Shown in pieces: positions 22,820 through 34,753 of a DNA stretch of 64,000 nt. Both the position numbers and the translations under genes were made by a program. Position 1 is the stretch's first letter. Every line of letters begins with the position of its first letter. Origin of the DNA: Sipunculus nudus (lineage: Eukaryota; Annelida; Sipuncula; Golfingiida; Sipunculidae); assembly GCA_026874595.1 (NCBI GenBank), contig CM049322.1, positions 60,330,886 to 60,394,885 on the forward strand, written 5' to 3'. The notes beneath the pieces were generated by a model. It saw only the letters and a list, made by a program, of their open reading frames with translations, was not told where the DNA came from and did not search any database.

Positions 22820-23995
22820 TGTATCCGCCAAAACGAAGTTTTGCGGATACTATGTTATTGACCGAGTTCCTCCGCCGCGGCGGCGTTCGTTTCCAGAGAG
22901 CTCCTCGGAGACTAATGGACCGATTTTTCCCAAACTTACACCTATTATCGGGTCACATGTGAACTGGTGCCTAACCAATTTGCATTGACCTCTGACCTTT
23001 CCTCTCTTTCCAGTGTCCATTTGTGGGTCTGTTTCCACTCATAAACCCTCATATCTCGGGAACCGTTTGACCGATCAGGAAATAAAATTGATACAAATGT
23101 AGCCCTTGGATTGCTTTATAACATACACAAAAAATGGTGGCGCCACCTGTAACCATGTTTGCACAGTGTCCATCTGTTCATCTGCCTTGGGTTAAAATCA
23201 CTCATATCTCTGCAGTGAATTGACTAATTCACCTGAAATTCGTCATGTGTATACATCCAGGATAGCTTTCTTGATTTTATGACAGGTGGCGCCACCTACG
23301 TTTACGTTCACGCTGAAGACATCCAAGCTTATATCTCGGGAACCGTTTGATCGATCAGGAAATAAAATTTATACAAATGTAGCCCTTTGATAGCTCTGTA
23401 ACATACACAAAAAATGGTGGCGCCACCTGTAACAATGTTTGCACAGCGTCTGTCTGTTAGTCTGCCGTGGCCTAAAATTACTCATTTCTCTGTAGTGGTT
23501 CGACATAACTGCCTAAAATTTTGCAGGTTTATACATCGTGGACAGCTTTCTTGATTTTATGACAGGTGGCGCCACCTACATTCTAGTTAACGCTGGACAC
23601 ATCCAAGCTCATATCTCAGGAACCATTTGACCGATTGGGCCAAAATTGTGCATGTGTTTAGATCTCACATAGGTCTTTATCATACACAAAACTGGAGGGG
23701 TTACCTGCAAAGATTTTTGCACAGTGTTTGTCTGTTTGTCTGCCATGGGCAAAAATCGCTCATATACGTGTAGTGGTTTGACTTTTCTGCCTAAAATTTT
23801 GCAGGTGTATACAACTTGGACACCTTTCTGGATTTGTGGTAGGTGGCACAACCTACATACACATTTAGGCTGCAGACATCCATGCTAATATGCAACATAC
23901 CTCACTCTGTTTCCCCTTGCCACTCAATCCATGCCTCACCTCACTCTGATTTTGGCAGATACACGTAGTCACTTGTCGGCTACCCGTATTCTAGT
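22820..23995 (+). mobile_element. Family D element nested in B1
   Basis: The 5' motif GTATCCGCCAAAA forms a hairpin with TTTTGCGGATAC, and a CCGCCGCGGCGG tract follows. Internal units of roughly 145-165 bp (about 300 bp as pairs) carry GGTGGCGCCACCTGTAAC, TTTTGCACAG and CTCATATCTCGGGAACC. The 3' end has TTTTGGCAGATAC, an inverted copy of the 5' motif with one change. The terminal hairpin is GTAGTC...GGCTAC, followed by CCGTATTCTAGT. B1 resumes immediately afterwards. Confidence 0.82.
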
Positions 23996-24173
23996 TTTTA
24001 AAGTTTACACATTTTTTCTCTATTTTTCAGATATATAAATACAGACTAAATCTTGGCCTGTTGGTTAATCTGTTTGATGCTTCAGTTGAATGGGTATCTA
24101 CCATTCTGATGATAAAATTTCCTTTTGTGAATCTCTTCCCAGTCAGCTGAGCGTCATGACCCATGGGTCACTT
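23996..24173 (+). mobile_element. Family B element B1, 3' part
   Basis: It ends with CAGTCAGCTGAGCG, the inverted 5' motif, then the hairpin TGACCC-AT-GGGTCA and CTTGTT. The minus-strand element B5 has the same sequence next to the same D terminus (58772-58959). Confidence 0.82.
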
Positions 24174-24215
24174 GTTTTTCCAAAAGATTTGTCATCTAAA
24201 AAATTATCGGATTTT

Positions 24216-25968
24216 TAGCGAACCTGTGAGCTTATGCAATGTTGCTGCATCATCCATTGTGTGTCAGTGCGTCGTGCGTCGTCTCTAGTTAAGCATACCT
24301 ATCTCAAAAATGGCAGGAGCTAGCATCACCAATTTTTTTGCAAATAATCAGTCATCATTTGTTTATTTTTTTCTAACTGCATTTTCTTAGATTTTTGCAC
24401 AGCGTCCATCTGTTCATCTGCCTTAGGATAAAAACACTCATATCTCTGCATTGATTGGACTTATCGACCTGAAATTTTGCATGTGTATACATCTTGGACA
24501 GCTTTCTTGATTTTATGACAGGTGGCGCCACCTACAACAGGTTTAAGCTGCAGACATCCAAGCTCATATCTCAGGAACCGTTTGACCAGTTTGGCCAAAA
24601 TTTTGCATGTGTATAGATCTCACATAGCTCTTTATCATACGCAAAACTCGTGGTGCCATCTGCAACCATTTTTGCACAGCCTCCATTTGTTCATCTGCCT
24701 TGGGATAATATCACTCATATCTCGGCAGTGGTTTGACTTATCCACCTGAAATTTTGCAGGTTTATACATCCTTGACAGCTTTCTTGATTTATGGCAGGTG
24801 GAGCCACCTACATTCAGCTTTATGCTGCAGACATCCAAGCTCATATCTCTGGAACCATTTGACTGATTGGGCAAAAATTTTGCATGTTTATAGATTTCAC
24901 ATAGCTCTTTCATCATATGCATAACTGGTGGCGCCACCTGCAATCATTTTTGCACAGTGTCCGTCTGTTTGTTTGCCGTGGGATAAAATCACTCAAATCT
25001 CGGCGGTGGTTTGACATATCTGCCTAAAATTTTGCAGGATTATACATCTTGAATAGCTTTCACGATTTTGTGGCAGGTGGCGCCACCTACATTTATGTTT
25101 ACCTTGCAAACATTCAGGCTTATATCTCAGGACTGGTTTGACATATCCCCCCTGACATGTTGCATGTGTATAGATCTCAAGTAGCTCTTAATTATACACA
25201 AAATTGGTGTCGCCACCTGCCACCATTTTTGCACAGCGTCCGTATGTTTGTCTGCCTTGGGCTAAAATCACGCATATCTCAGTAGTGGTTTGACTTATCT
25301 TCCTAAAATTTTGCATGTGTATACATCTTGGATAGCTTTCTGGATTTTGTGGCAGGTGGCGTGACCTACATGTATGTATATGCTGCAGACATTCAGGCTT
25401 ATATTTCAGGACTAGTTTGACATATCCCCCTGAAATTTGGCATGTGTATAGATCTCACATAGCTCTTAATCATACACAAAAGTGGTGGTGCCACCTGCAA
25501 CCATTTTTGCACAGCGTCTGTCTGTTTGTCTGCCGTGGGCTAAAATCATTCATATCTTAGTAGTGGTTTGACTTGTCTACCTAAAATTTTGCATGTTTAT
25601 ACATCTTGGACAGCTTTCTGGATTTTGTGGAAGGTGGCGCAACCTACATACACATTTCGGCTGCAGACATCCAGGCGATTATGCAACACACCTCACTCTA
25701 TTTCCCCATCCCACTCAATCCATGCCTCACTACACCCATCCCACTCTGATTTTGTTGACTACCCGTATTCTAGTTTTTGTGTTGTGTGCACCCATGCCAG
25801 AATTTCAGCAGTGAGGTTTGTTTAATTGTTTCTTGTTCTAAGTGTTTAGTACTTGCATTGTTCATATACATGTTACACATGTTCTTGAAAAGTAATGCTC
25901 CGGCATTGTAGCATTATACCTGGTGTAATCTCATTGCACAGGTTCGCATTAGGCCTGTAGGCCTTGTT
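24216..25968 (+). mobile_element. Family A element A3 with internally deleted A+D content
   Basis: The A 5' end (TTTTAGCGAACCTGTGAGC) and about 180 bp of A sequence pass at about 24392 straight into the interior of a D element, without D's 5' end. D runs to CTAGT at 25770-25774. The A 3' portion then continues to GGCCTTGTT. Since A4 carries D with the same 3' junction, A3 looks like a deletion derivative of an A element that already contained D. Confidence 0.78.
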
Positions 25969-26357
25969 TTCATTTGATGTCCATCTGTCCATTTTTTTTA
26001 GGTGAAAATTGCTCATATCTGAGTAGCTGTTCAATGTGTTGGTCTCCAATTTGGCATGTACATGCATCTTGGAGAATTTTCTCCTCAACCAGATGGGTGC
26101 CGCTACCTACCAACTTCCCATTTTTATAGGATAAATTAATCCCCTTTTCTCAAGAGTGATTCAGTGAATTGGCCCCCATTTTTAGGGGAAAATATTGTTT
26201 CTATAGTTGCGAGATGGAAGAAACCTTAGTCGCTTGCCAAGTGTCAGTATATGCTGGTGAAGATGGGTTTAGGGGGTGTGGGGGGGGGGGGTGTGGGGGG
26301 GGGGGGGGGGGGGGTTCATTGTCTTGGGATACAGGCAGGTGCCAAGAAATATCTAGT
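25969..26357 (+). mobile_element. Family C-type 3' terminal fragment
   Basis: From about 26237 it matches the C 3' region: CCAAGTGTCAGTATATGCTG, a long G-rich run (26270-26314), then GGTGCCAAGAAATATCTAGT. Before that, 25969-26236 has phrases like CTCATATCTGAGTAGC found in D-type units. The 5' end is missing; the fragment abuts the A3 terminus. Confidence 0.65.
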
Positions 26358-26404
26358 TACTATTTATATCTCAAATTTGAGAACATCAGATGAATTTATA
26401 TCTT

Positions 26405-26475
26405 ATTTGCCAGACTGTTATTAAACATGAGAGGAACTTGCATCTTAAATTGCTAGACTAAGGATGAGAGGAATT
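26405..26475. repeat. Left part of a 42-bp tandem repeat, split by element B2
   Basis: About one and a half diverged units with GCCAGACTG and GAGAGGAA phrases match the array at 38049-38280. The two halves are separated by the whole B2 composite. Confidence 0.75.
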
Positions 26476-26709
26476 TTAAGCTCAGCTGACTGCGAGTCAT
26501 CTGAGCTATAGCGATTACTCTTTGTCCGTCGTCCGTCCGGCCATCCGGCTGTCTGTTCGTTAACAAGGTACAAATCGTAACCACTGGACCTAGAATCTTC
26601 TTACTTTACATCCAGAGAGAACCATGAAAATTTCCTTGTAAACCTGGAATTAGGTCTCTGTTACCCGTATTCTTCAAGCTATGGGGCTCTGAAGTACCCC
26701 CCAGGATAA
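26476..26709 (+). mobile_element. Family B element B2, 5' end
   Basis: The B 5' hairpin (AGCTCAGCTGACT...AGTCATCTGAGCT) and GTCCGTCC tract are followed by the first internal unit up to CCCCCCAGGATAA. There a Harbinger-like insertion interrupts it. B2 continues at 28047. Confidence 0.8.
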
Positions 26710-28043
26710 GGCCTAAAAAAAATGGTCTTTGTTTCCGATTACATGCCAGAGAAAAATAGGGTAGGTAGGTCGGGAATTTTTTTTTTTTTTTTATTCAGTT
26801 TATGCGACATATTTTCAAAATAAAATGGTAAATAGAATTATGTTAATGCATATCTGTGCCAACCTGTGTACATGCAGTATGATCAAATATTGACCCATTA
26901 GAACCATTTTCTCTTGGAGAAATAGGTGTTTCTTCAATCTCTTATAAGAAGTGAAGCGAAGTAACTTTCAAGGAATGATCAGTTGGTCGCTGACAAATAA
27001 TTAAAGTTGGCGATCAGGCAGGTTTACCTTCTTAGGCTAACATGAGCGGCCGGCCATTCATTCGCCCTCAGAAATTGGGAAATGACACTGTTGAGCCATG
27101 ATGTAGTACGCACGCATTAAGTTGGGGGAAAATAAAGTGATCATAACATCGGTATATTTGTTTAAAATAAGAAATGTACATCGTCAATCTGCCGGTGTCA
27201 AATTGGACATCGTAGTTATGAATATGCTCTTATCATTTACCGCTGTTATAAAAAAAAAATATCGCCAAAAATGAATGATCACCACGTGTGACCACCAAAT
27301 TTGCGTTTAACTTTTAGTTACATGACCGGCCAACATTCATTAAATCGTTCGTTTTTACTCCTGCCAGCGCCCGAGCGCAGGTTCAGGTGATCATTGACAG
27401 AACAAATACGGGTACATATGTACCCAAATAGGTAACCACGGTTACATGCAGTGACGAAACGTCATGTCATTGGTTCATTTCAACCCATTTGCATAGTCCA
27501 ATACGGCACTGAATTCCGAATATTGCCGACTAGCGACCATGCATACAAGCGGGCCATTAATGAGGCTTTACGGAAGATGCAAATTTTCGGGGTTTAGGGC
27601 AAATTTGAACGATCTCGAATCAGTTCTCAGACGGTTCACGGCTATCAGACATTCGCGGAGGAGGCCACGTTCATAGCTTGAAGAAGCTGCTTATTTCTCC
27701 AGTGGAACACTTTTGATATTTTTTCTGCTTCCTATAAATTAAAAAAAGTTGTTGCACAGAACTATGTTCTAAGCTGACGAACCCGCTTATGAATATGACC
27801 TTGCACACGCCGTTTTCGCGGGTAAATTTGAACTGTCAGTGACGATCTCAGAACATCGTAGTTTGTATCTGTATGACAGATTAAAGTTGTCGACATTAAG
27901 TCGTACTTCACCAAAAAATTCCACGCGCAAACCGAGACTTTTACTGGTTTTGCAATCAGAATCCAAATAAATATTTTAGGGTCACACAGTAAATCTAGGG
28001 TCGGTCGGATAACCGGAAACAAAGACCTTTTTTTTTTTACGCC
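26710..28043. mobile_element. 1.33-kb inverted-repeat transposon with TAA duplication (PIF/Harbinger-like)
   Basis: The ends are imperfect inverted repeats: GGCCTAAAAAAAATGGTC and, read from the right, GGCGTAAAAAAAAAAAGGTC. Both continue TTTGTTTCCG. TAA flanks both sides (26707-26709 and 28044-28046), while uninterrupted B units read CAGAATAATGGAAA, so TAA was duplicated. A 3-bp TAA/TTA target with GG-starting ends is the PIF/Harbinger pattern. No transposase is seen. The 99-residue minus-strand frame ending at 27762 starts in the right-hand repeat and is unrecognised. Local base composition is less AT-rich than the flanks. Confidence 0.8.
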
Positions 28044-28046
28044 TAA

Positions 28047-28192
28047 TGAAAAATTTGACACAAAAGCTCAAATATCTGAACAACTAATGCATTAATCACC
28101 ATGATTCTTTGCATGGATATTGATCATGGAGTGTTACATCAGTTTCTGCAGACTGTTGGTGCCACCTGGACTTCTTTGAATTTTAATGCATT
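28047..28192 (+). mobile_element. Family B element B2, continuation
   Basis: It carries B-unit phrases (TGATACAAAAGCT type, TTTCTGCAGACTG, GGTGCCACCTGGACTTC) up to the T-run where A4 is inserted. B2 resumes at 34312. Confidence 0.75.
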
Positions 28193-29206
28193 TTTAGCGA
28201 ACCTCTGAGCTTATGCCATGGTGCGGCGTCATATGTCGTCTGTATGTTAACCATAGCTATCTCAAAAATGGCAGGAGCTAGCATCACCAAATTTTTTGCA
28301 AATAATCAGTCATGCAAAAAACTATATCAGATTTTGTTTATTTTTCTTTTAACTGCATTTTCTTAGAATTTATAGGGAAAAAGCTAAAAAAGCTTTAAAA
28401 ATCTTCTTTTCCCAAACTGTCCAGCCAAATTGTCCAATATTTACAGAAATGATCTCTGGAACAATCTCTCTCAAATTTGTTCGAATGGTTCCAGTTCGGA
28501 GATTTTTCGGCCTAGTTACAGGAGGTACTTCTGTCCAAAAAAGTATATTAAAATTTAAATCTGAGAAACGGCTTGAGCTATAATCACAGAATTTTTTGCC
28601 AATGTTGGTCACATAGGTCATTTCTGAAATTGAGGTATTGGTGGCGCCACCTGCATCTGCCTTTTTTGTACGGGGTCTTCAGTGCCTGTATCACACTGAG
28701 GGCTACAAAAAACTTCTTCTATGAAACCATATGGCCAAAATGTTTAATATCGCACAGAAATTATCCTAGGGTAGTGCTTTCTGAATTTTTTTTCATGTGG
28801 TCTCTGTTCAGTGACTTTTGGCTAAGTTATGGGAAGCTGAATTTAGTCATATGCTATAACAGCCCATTTTCCCTCAGTGGCTACAAAGATCTTCTTCTCA
28901 AAAACCACTGGGCCAATTTCTTAAATCTCACACATTAATTATCCTCAGATGTTGATAATTCAAGTTTGTTCAAATGGTTTTGGTTCAGTGCATTTTTGCT
29001 GAGTTACAGGAAACTGAACTTAGCCAGTTTGCTGTATCTTCCTATATGAGTCATAAACCTGCGAAACGTTTTTCAACTGATGCCACTGAAGCCAGTTTGT
29101 TAAATATTTTACAAGAATAATCCCTACAATAATTCTTATAATAATTGTCATTGATGGTTCCACATGAATGATTTTTGGCTGAATTATGGAGATTGAATTG
29201 AGTCAT
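28193..29206 (+). mobile_element. Family A element A4, 5' part
   Basis: It starts TTTTAGCGAACCTCTGAGC inside B2. It includes GGTGGCGCCACCTGCATC near 28642 and the A units with AAACCACTGGGCC. At 28931 it has the uninterrupted CACATTAATTATCC site that C1 occupies in A1. The part is interrupted after 29206 by C2. The 121-residue frame at 28573-28938 is a chance reading of the repeat; a homologous stretch in A1 (9281-9517) has different breaks. Confidence 0.8.
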
Positions 29207-31521
29207 TGTATCCCCAGACAAAGTCGGGGGATACTATGGTTTCATACCGGTCCCGCCGCCGCCGCCGCATATAAATCTTGTTGGCGCGATAACCGAAAAA
29301 ATATTTCACGGAACTTTACCAAACTTGGTATATGTATAGATATGAGTTAGAGGACAACGCCTATTTAAAATGAGGTCATGACCTTTACTAGGAGAGTGTC
29401 CTTGACCTTGAATAGGTCCAATATTGGGGAAAATCACACAAATTCTTTAATATCTCAAGAAATCTTGCATGGATTTATCCCAAAATCAAGTTGATGGAAG
29501 ATCATGGATAGGGTTGTCATGTTCCAGAAACTGGTGGCGCCATCTATTATTCTTTACTTGTTTTCATGCCGTTTAATATCCCCCAAAATTGCTACTTGAC
29601 AGTACTGTGAGCATTATAAGTCAAAAACTAATGGACAGATTTCTTTTATATTATGCATATACATAGGTATTGGTTATGGGATGATGTTTATTTAAATTGG
29701 GGTCATGACCTTTCCTATGATAGTGGCCTTGACCTTTAATATTGCCATATATGGTGAAAATCACACACCTCTTATGATATCTCCAGTGTTGATAGCCATA
29801 TGGATTTCAAACATGACTTATGTATGGCCCACCACTAAAGTAAGAACCCTATAGGTTCTAGGGTCATGAGGTCAAAGGTCAAGGTCACTGGACTGGCATT
29901 TTAAAAGATACTGTGGATGCATTTTAAGCCAAACTTTAATCCCAGGTCTTCCATCTTGAATATATAGCTCACTTGCCAAATCGTGGATGATCCATATAAA
30001 TTTTGGGGTCACAAGGTCAAAGGTCAAGGCCACAGGAGCTATCTGTCCAAAAATTAGTTTCTGGATGATAATTCCTTCTTTTATTGATGTATTGATTTCA
30101 AATTTGACTTATATATGTCCCATTGAAAAAGCAAAACTCCAATTGATTTTGGGGTCATGAGGTCAAAGGTCAAGGTCACAGGACACATCTTTAAAAAGAT
30201 TGTGGATGCATTTTCAGCCCAAACATTTCATCTCAGACCTTTCATCTTGCACATATAAGTCATCTGCCAATAGAGGAAAACCCCTATCAGTTTTGAGGTC
30301 ACAAGGTCAAAGGTGAAGGTCACAGGAGTCATCTGTCCAAAAATTAGTTTCTGGATGATAAATCCTGCTTTATTGATGTATGGATTTCAAACTTGACTTG
30401 TATATGTCCCATTGGAAAAGCAAGACCCAAATTGATTTTGGGGTCATGAGGTCAAAGGTCAAGGTCACAGGACACATCTTTAAAAAGATGTGGATGCATT
30501 TTAAGCCAGACTTTCATCCCAGGTCTTCCATCTTGAATATATAGCTCACTTGCCAATAGTGGATAATCCATATAAATTTTGGGGTCACAAGGTCAAAGGT
30601 CAAGGCCACAGGAGCTATCTGTCCAAAAATTAGTTTCTGGATGATAATTCCTTCTTTTATTGATGTATGGATTTCAAACTTGACTTGTACTTGACCCATT
30701 GGAAAAGCAAGACCCGAATTGATTTTGGGGTCATGAGGTCAAAGGTCAAGGTCACAGGAAACCTCTTAAAAAGGTTGTGGATGCAATTTCAGCCAAATAA
30801 TTCATCTGAGATCTTTCATCTTGCACATATAGTTCATCTGCTAAGAGTGGAAGACCCCTATCAATTTTGAGGTCAAAGGTCAAAGGTGAAGGTCACAGGA
30901 GCCATCTGTCCAAAAATTAGTTTCTGGATGATAATTCCTGCTTTTATTGATGTATGGATTTCAAACTTGACTTGCATATGTCCCATTGGAAAAGCAAGAC
31001 CCGAATTGATTTTGGGGTCATGAGGTCAAAGGTCAAGGTCACATGACACATCTTTAAAAAGATGTGGATGCATTTTCAGCCAAACATTTCATCTCAGATC
31101 TTCCATCTTGCACATATAGTTCTCCTGCCAAGAGAGGAAGAAAACTATCAATTTAAGGTCACAAGGTTAAAGGTGAAGGTCACAGGAGCCACCTGTAAAA
31201 AAAATTAGTTTCTGGATGATCATTCCTGCTTTATTGATGTATAGATTTCAAACTTGACTTGCATATGTCCCATTGGAAAAGCAAGACCCAAATTTATTTT
31301 GGGGTCATGATGTCAAAGGTCAAGGTCACAGGACACATCTTTAAAAAGATCAAGGTCACAGGACCAACATCTTCAACAAGATTGTGGATTGTTAGATGGA
31401 AGAAACAATAACTATGCCAAGTGTCAGTATATGCTGCTTAAAATGGGGGTCGTTCTTAAAGGGGGGGGGGCTACTATGTCTGGGGATACTATGGCACCTG
31501 CGGTGCCAAGAAATGTCTAGT
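29207..31521 (+). mobile_element. Family C element C2, nested in A4
   Basis: The 5' end GTATCCCCAGACA forms a hairpin with GGGGGATAC, and a CCG tract follows. The interior has about seven units of roughly 287 bp rich in AGGTCAAAGGTCAAGGTCA. At the 3' end TGTCTGGGGATAC is the perfect inverted copy of the 13-bp 5' motif. Then come the hairpin GGCACC-TGC-GGTGCC and AAGAAATGTCTAGT. C2 lies at a different point in A than C1, so the insertions are independent. The uninterrupted site is in A1 at about 13130-13147. Confidence 0.85.
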
Positions 31522-32716
31522 TTTACCATATATGTTAGCTGTGTGAACCAGTTACATCTAGCCTGGCACTAGTTTATCAGCATCTATTACATCATGCCAC
31601 TAGACATTTAGATTTCAGGTTATCTTTGGTTTATATTGACAAGAAAGTTTTTTAAAAGCTTTAAAAAAATAGATTTATGATTTAAGTTATTCATCATACC
31701 AGGCAATGTTACAATCATGGATATTCCGCTCTCTGTGGCTTTTAAAGACAACTGTACATGGATTATAAATTATTGGTATCCCTACTCAACTTAATTCAAG
31801 AATTTGCCATCAATAACATATATCTGTATTTTAATTTTGCATTCAGTATGCATCTGTAATAATTTTACATATTTTCCTGATTTCTTTTTTTTATAAAAAG
31901 TCAACTGAAAGAATTTCGATTGGGAAAATTAATTTCAAAGTTATTTCAAGTAGGGACCACTTTTATGTACAGATGGCAGCACTTGGTTTACCATTGGCAG
32001 ATCGCCAGTTCCATGATGTTGGCCATTGGTAAAGATGATGTCAGCTCTATAAATAGTTTTGGGCCAGGATTGGAAGAAGTACTGCCAGGTATAGGTCAAG
32101 AGTTCACTCAGTGCAGTAGCTGCATTTTATTAATAGCTTTGGCAGACTGCTCACTGCATCAGATTTAGCACCAAAGTTCAGCCTGGATCTATTTATAGCT
32201 TTGGCAGACTGCCAACTGTATCAGAGTATGCAAGAGGTAAAGAGTTCTCTCAGTGTAGCCAAGTACAGGTCAAGAGTTCACTCAGTGCAGTAGCTTGAGG
32301 CAGCATATTGTCACAGTTCACTCTTGGGCAACTGCCTTACTCACCTAAGCCTTGTCAGCCCAGTGCATCAAATTCTGGGGAAGTTTGATGTATTGGCCTG
32401 ATATTTTGACCTGTCTTTGTGTCTTTGATGGTATTCTCATTTACAAGACAGGTGGTGCCACCTACATTGACTTTTGCAGTGTTAGCTCCTGCTTATTTCT
32501 GCAGAGGAATTTGATACATCAGCCTAAAATTGGGCATGTTTATACATATCTGGTAGCCTTAAAGTGTACAAGACTGGTGGCCCCACCTACAATAATTTTT
32601 GCACAGTGTATGTCCCTGCTTATTTCACAGGAGGGGTTTGACATATCAGTGTGACATTGGGCATATTTATATATCACTTCTTTGGATACAAGACTGGTGC
32701 TGCCAGCTACAATCAT
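31522..32716 (+). mobile_element. Family A element A4, middle part
   Basis: This is A sequence between C2 and D: TTTACCATATATGTTAGCTG, repeats of GAGTTCACTCAGTGCAG, and three diverged units with GGTGGTGCCACCTACA or similar near 32452, 32576 and 32697. The segment 31680-32090 has no clear counterpart in A1. Confidence 0.7.
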
Positions 32717-34122
32717 TGTATATGCCAAAACAGAGTTTTGCCACCGCCACCGCTGCATATGTTTCTGGAGAACTCCTCTCAAACCACTGGGCAGAATTTT
32801 TTAAAATTCAGAATTATGATCAGGTCACATGTGAACTGCTGTGCCCTCATTTTTGGTTGACCTCTGACCTTTCCTCTCTGCCCAGCGTCCATTTGTGTGT
32901 CTGTTTCAATACATAAACCCATGTATCTCGGGAACAGTTTGAATGATCAGGCTAAAAAATTTGCACCTGCACCTCTTGGATAACTTGATAACATACACTA
33001 AAAATGGTGGCGCCACCTGCAACCATTTTTGCACAGCGTCCATCTGTTCATCTGCCTGGGATAAAATCACTCATATCTCTGAATCGGTTGGACTTATCCA
33101 ACTGAAATTTTGCATGTGTGTACATCCTGGACAGCTTTCTTGATTTTATGACAGGTGGCGCCACCTACATTCACGTTTAAGCTGCAGACATCCAAGCTCA
33201 TATCTCAGGAACCATTTGATCTGTTGGTCCAAAATTTTGCATGTGTTTAGATCTCACATAGCTCTTTATCATACGCAAAAATCGTGGTGCCATCTGCAAC
33301 CATTTTTGCACAGCCTCCATTTGTTCATCTGCCTTAGGATAAAATCACTTATATCTCAGCAGTGGTTTGACTGATCCACCTGAAATTTTGCAGGTTTATA
33401 CATCCTTGACAGCTTTCTTGGTTTTATGACAGGTGGCGCAACCTACATTCACATTTACGCTGCAGACATCCAAGCTCATATCTTGGGAACAATTTGACCG
33501 ACTGGACAAAAATTTTGCAAGTTTACAGATCTCACATAACTCTTTATCATACGCAAAACTGGTGGCCCAACCTGCAAATATTTTTGCACAGCCTCTGTTG
33601 TTTGCCATGGGATAAAATCACATATCCCGGCAGGGGTTTGACATATCTGCCTAAAATTTCACAGGCTTATACATCTTGGATAGCTTTCTGGAATTTGTGG
33701 CAGGTGGCTCCACCTACATTTATGTATACGCTGCAGACATTCAGGCTTATATCTCAGGACTGGTTTGACATATCCCCCTGAAATTTTGCATGTGTATAGA
33801 TCTCATATAGCTCTCAATCATACACAATATTTGTGGCGCCACCTGCCACCATTTTTGCACACCGTCCTTCTGTTTGTCTGCTGTGGGATAAAATCACTCA
33901 TATACAAATAATGGTTTGACTTATCTGCCTAAGATTTTGCATATTTATACAACTTGGACAGCTTTCTGGATTTTGTGGTAGGTTGCGCAACCTACATACA
34001 CATTTCGGCTGCAGACATCCAGGCTATTATGCAACACACCTCACTCTATTTCCCCTTGCCACTCAATCCATGCCTCACTACACCCATCCCACTCTGATTT
34101 TGTTGACTACCCATATTCTAGT
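32717..34122 (+). mobile_element. Family D element nested in A4
   Basis: The 5' end TGTATATGCCAAAA is slightly decayed from GTATCCGCCAAAA. It is followed by the paired AGTTTTGCC arm and a CCACCGCCACCGC tract. Paired D units with GGTGGCGCCACCTGC and TTTTTGCACAGC follow. The 3' end is GACTACCCATATTCTAGT. A1 has the uninterrupted site ATCATTTTTTCGTTGTGTG at about 14406, which fixes both borders. Confidence 0.82.
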
Positions 34123-34311
34123 TTTTGTGTTGTGTGCACCCATGCCAGAATTTCAGCAGTGATGTTTGTTGTTTCTTGTTCTAAGTGTTTAGTACTTGGA
34201 TTGTTCATATACATGTTACACATGTTCTTGAAAAGTAATGCTCTGGCATTGAAGCATTATACCTGGTGTAATAACATTGCACAGGTTCGCATTAGGCCTG
34301 TAGGCCTTGTT
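34123..34311 (+). mobile_element. Family A element A4, 3' end
   Basis: GTTGTGTGCACCCATGCCAG through to CACAGGTTCGC, hairpin AGGCC-TGTA-GGCCT and TTGTT. The B2 sequence continues at once with TTATTTTTGAGACC. Confidence 0.85.
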
Positions 34312-34753
34312 ATCTTTATTTTTGAGACCTTCAAAGATGTGGTCGTCTGTTAACAGGGCACAAATCATAACTATTTGACCTGGAATCATCTTTCTTGACA
34401 TCCTGGGAGGTCCATGAAAAGTCTTCTTGGAAACCTGGAATTAGGTCTCTGTTACCCATATTCTTCAAGCCATGGGGCTCTGAAGTACCCCCGAGAATAA
34501 TAAAAAATTTGATACAAAAGCTCAAATATCTGAACAACTAATGCATTGATCACCATGATTCTTTGCATTGATATTGATCATTGAGTGTTTTTCATCAGTT
34601 TCTGCAGACTGATGGTGCCACCTGGACTTCTTTGAATTTTTACACATTTTTATCATTATTTTTGAGACCTTCATAGGTATGATCGTCTGTTAACAGGGCA
34701 CAAATCATAACTATTTGTCCTGGAATCATCTTTCTTGAGATCCTGGAAGGTCC
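34312..34753 (+). mobile_element. Family B element B2, continuation after A4
   Basis: B units with TTTTTGAGACC, CACAAATCATAAC and TTAGGTCTCTGTTACCCATA. Position 34630-34660 (GAATTTTTACACATTTTTAT) is the empty-site equivalent of the A4 insertion point. Confidence 0.78.

Noticed and set aside
27762-28061. 99-codon minus-strand frame as a transposase of the Harbinger-like element
   Set aside because: It begins outside the element's terminal repeat, includes the repeat itself and shows no DDE motif.
28573-28938. A 121-codon frame in A4
   Set aside because: It lies wholly within family A repeat sequence, and the homologous stretch in A1 is broken at other places; no conserved protein signature.
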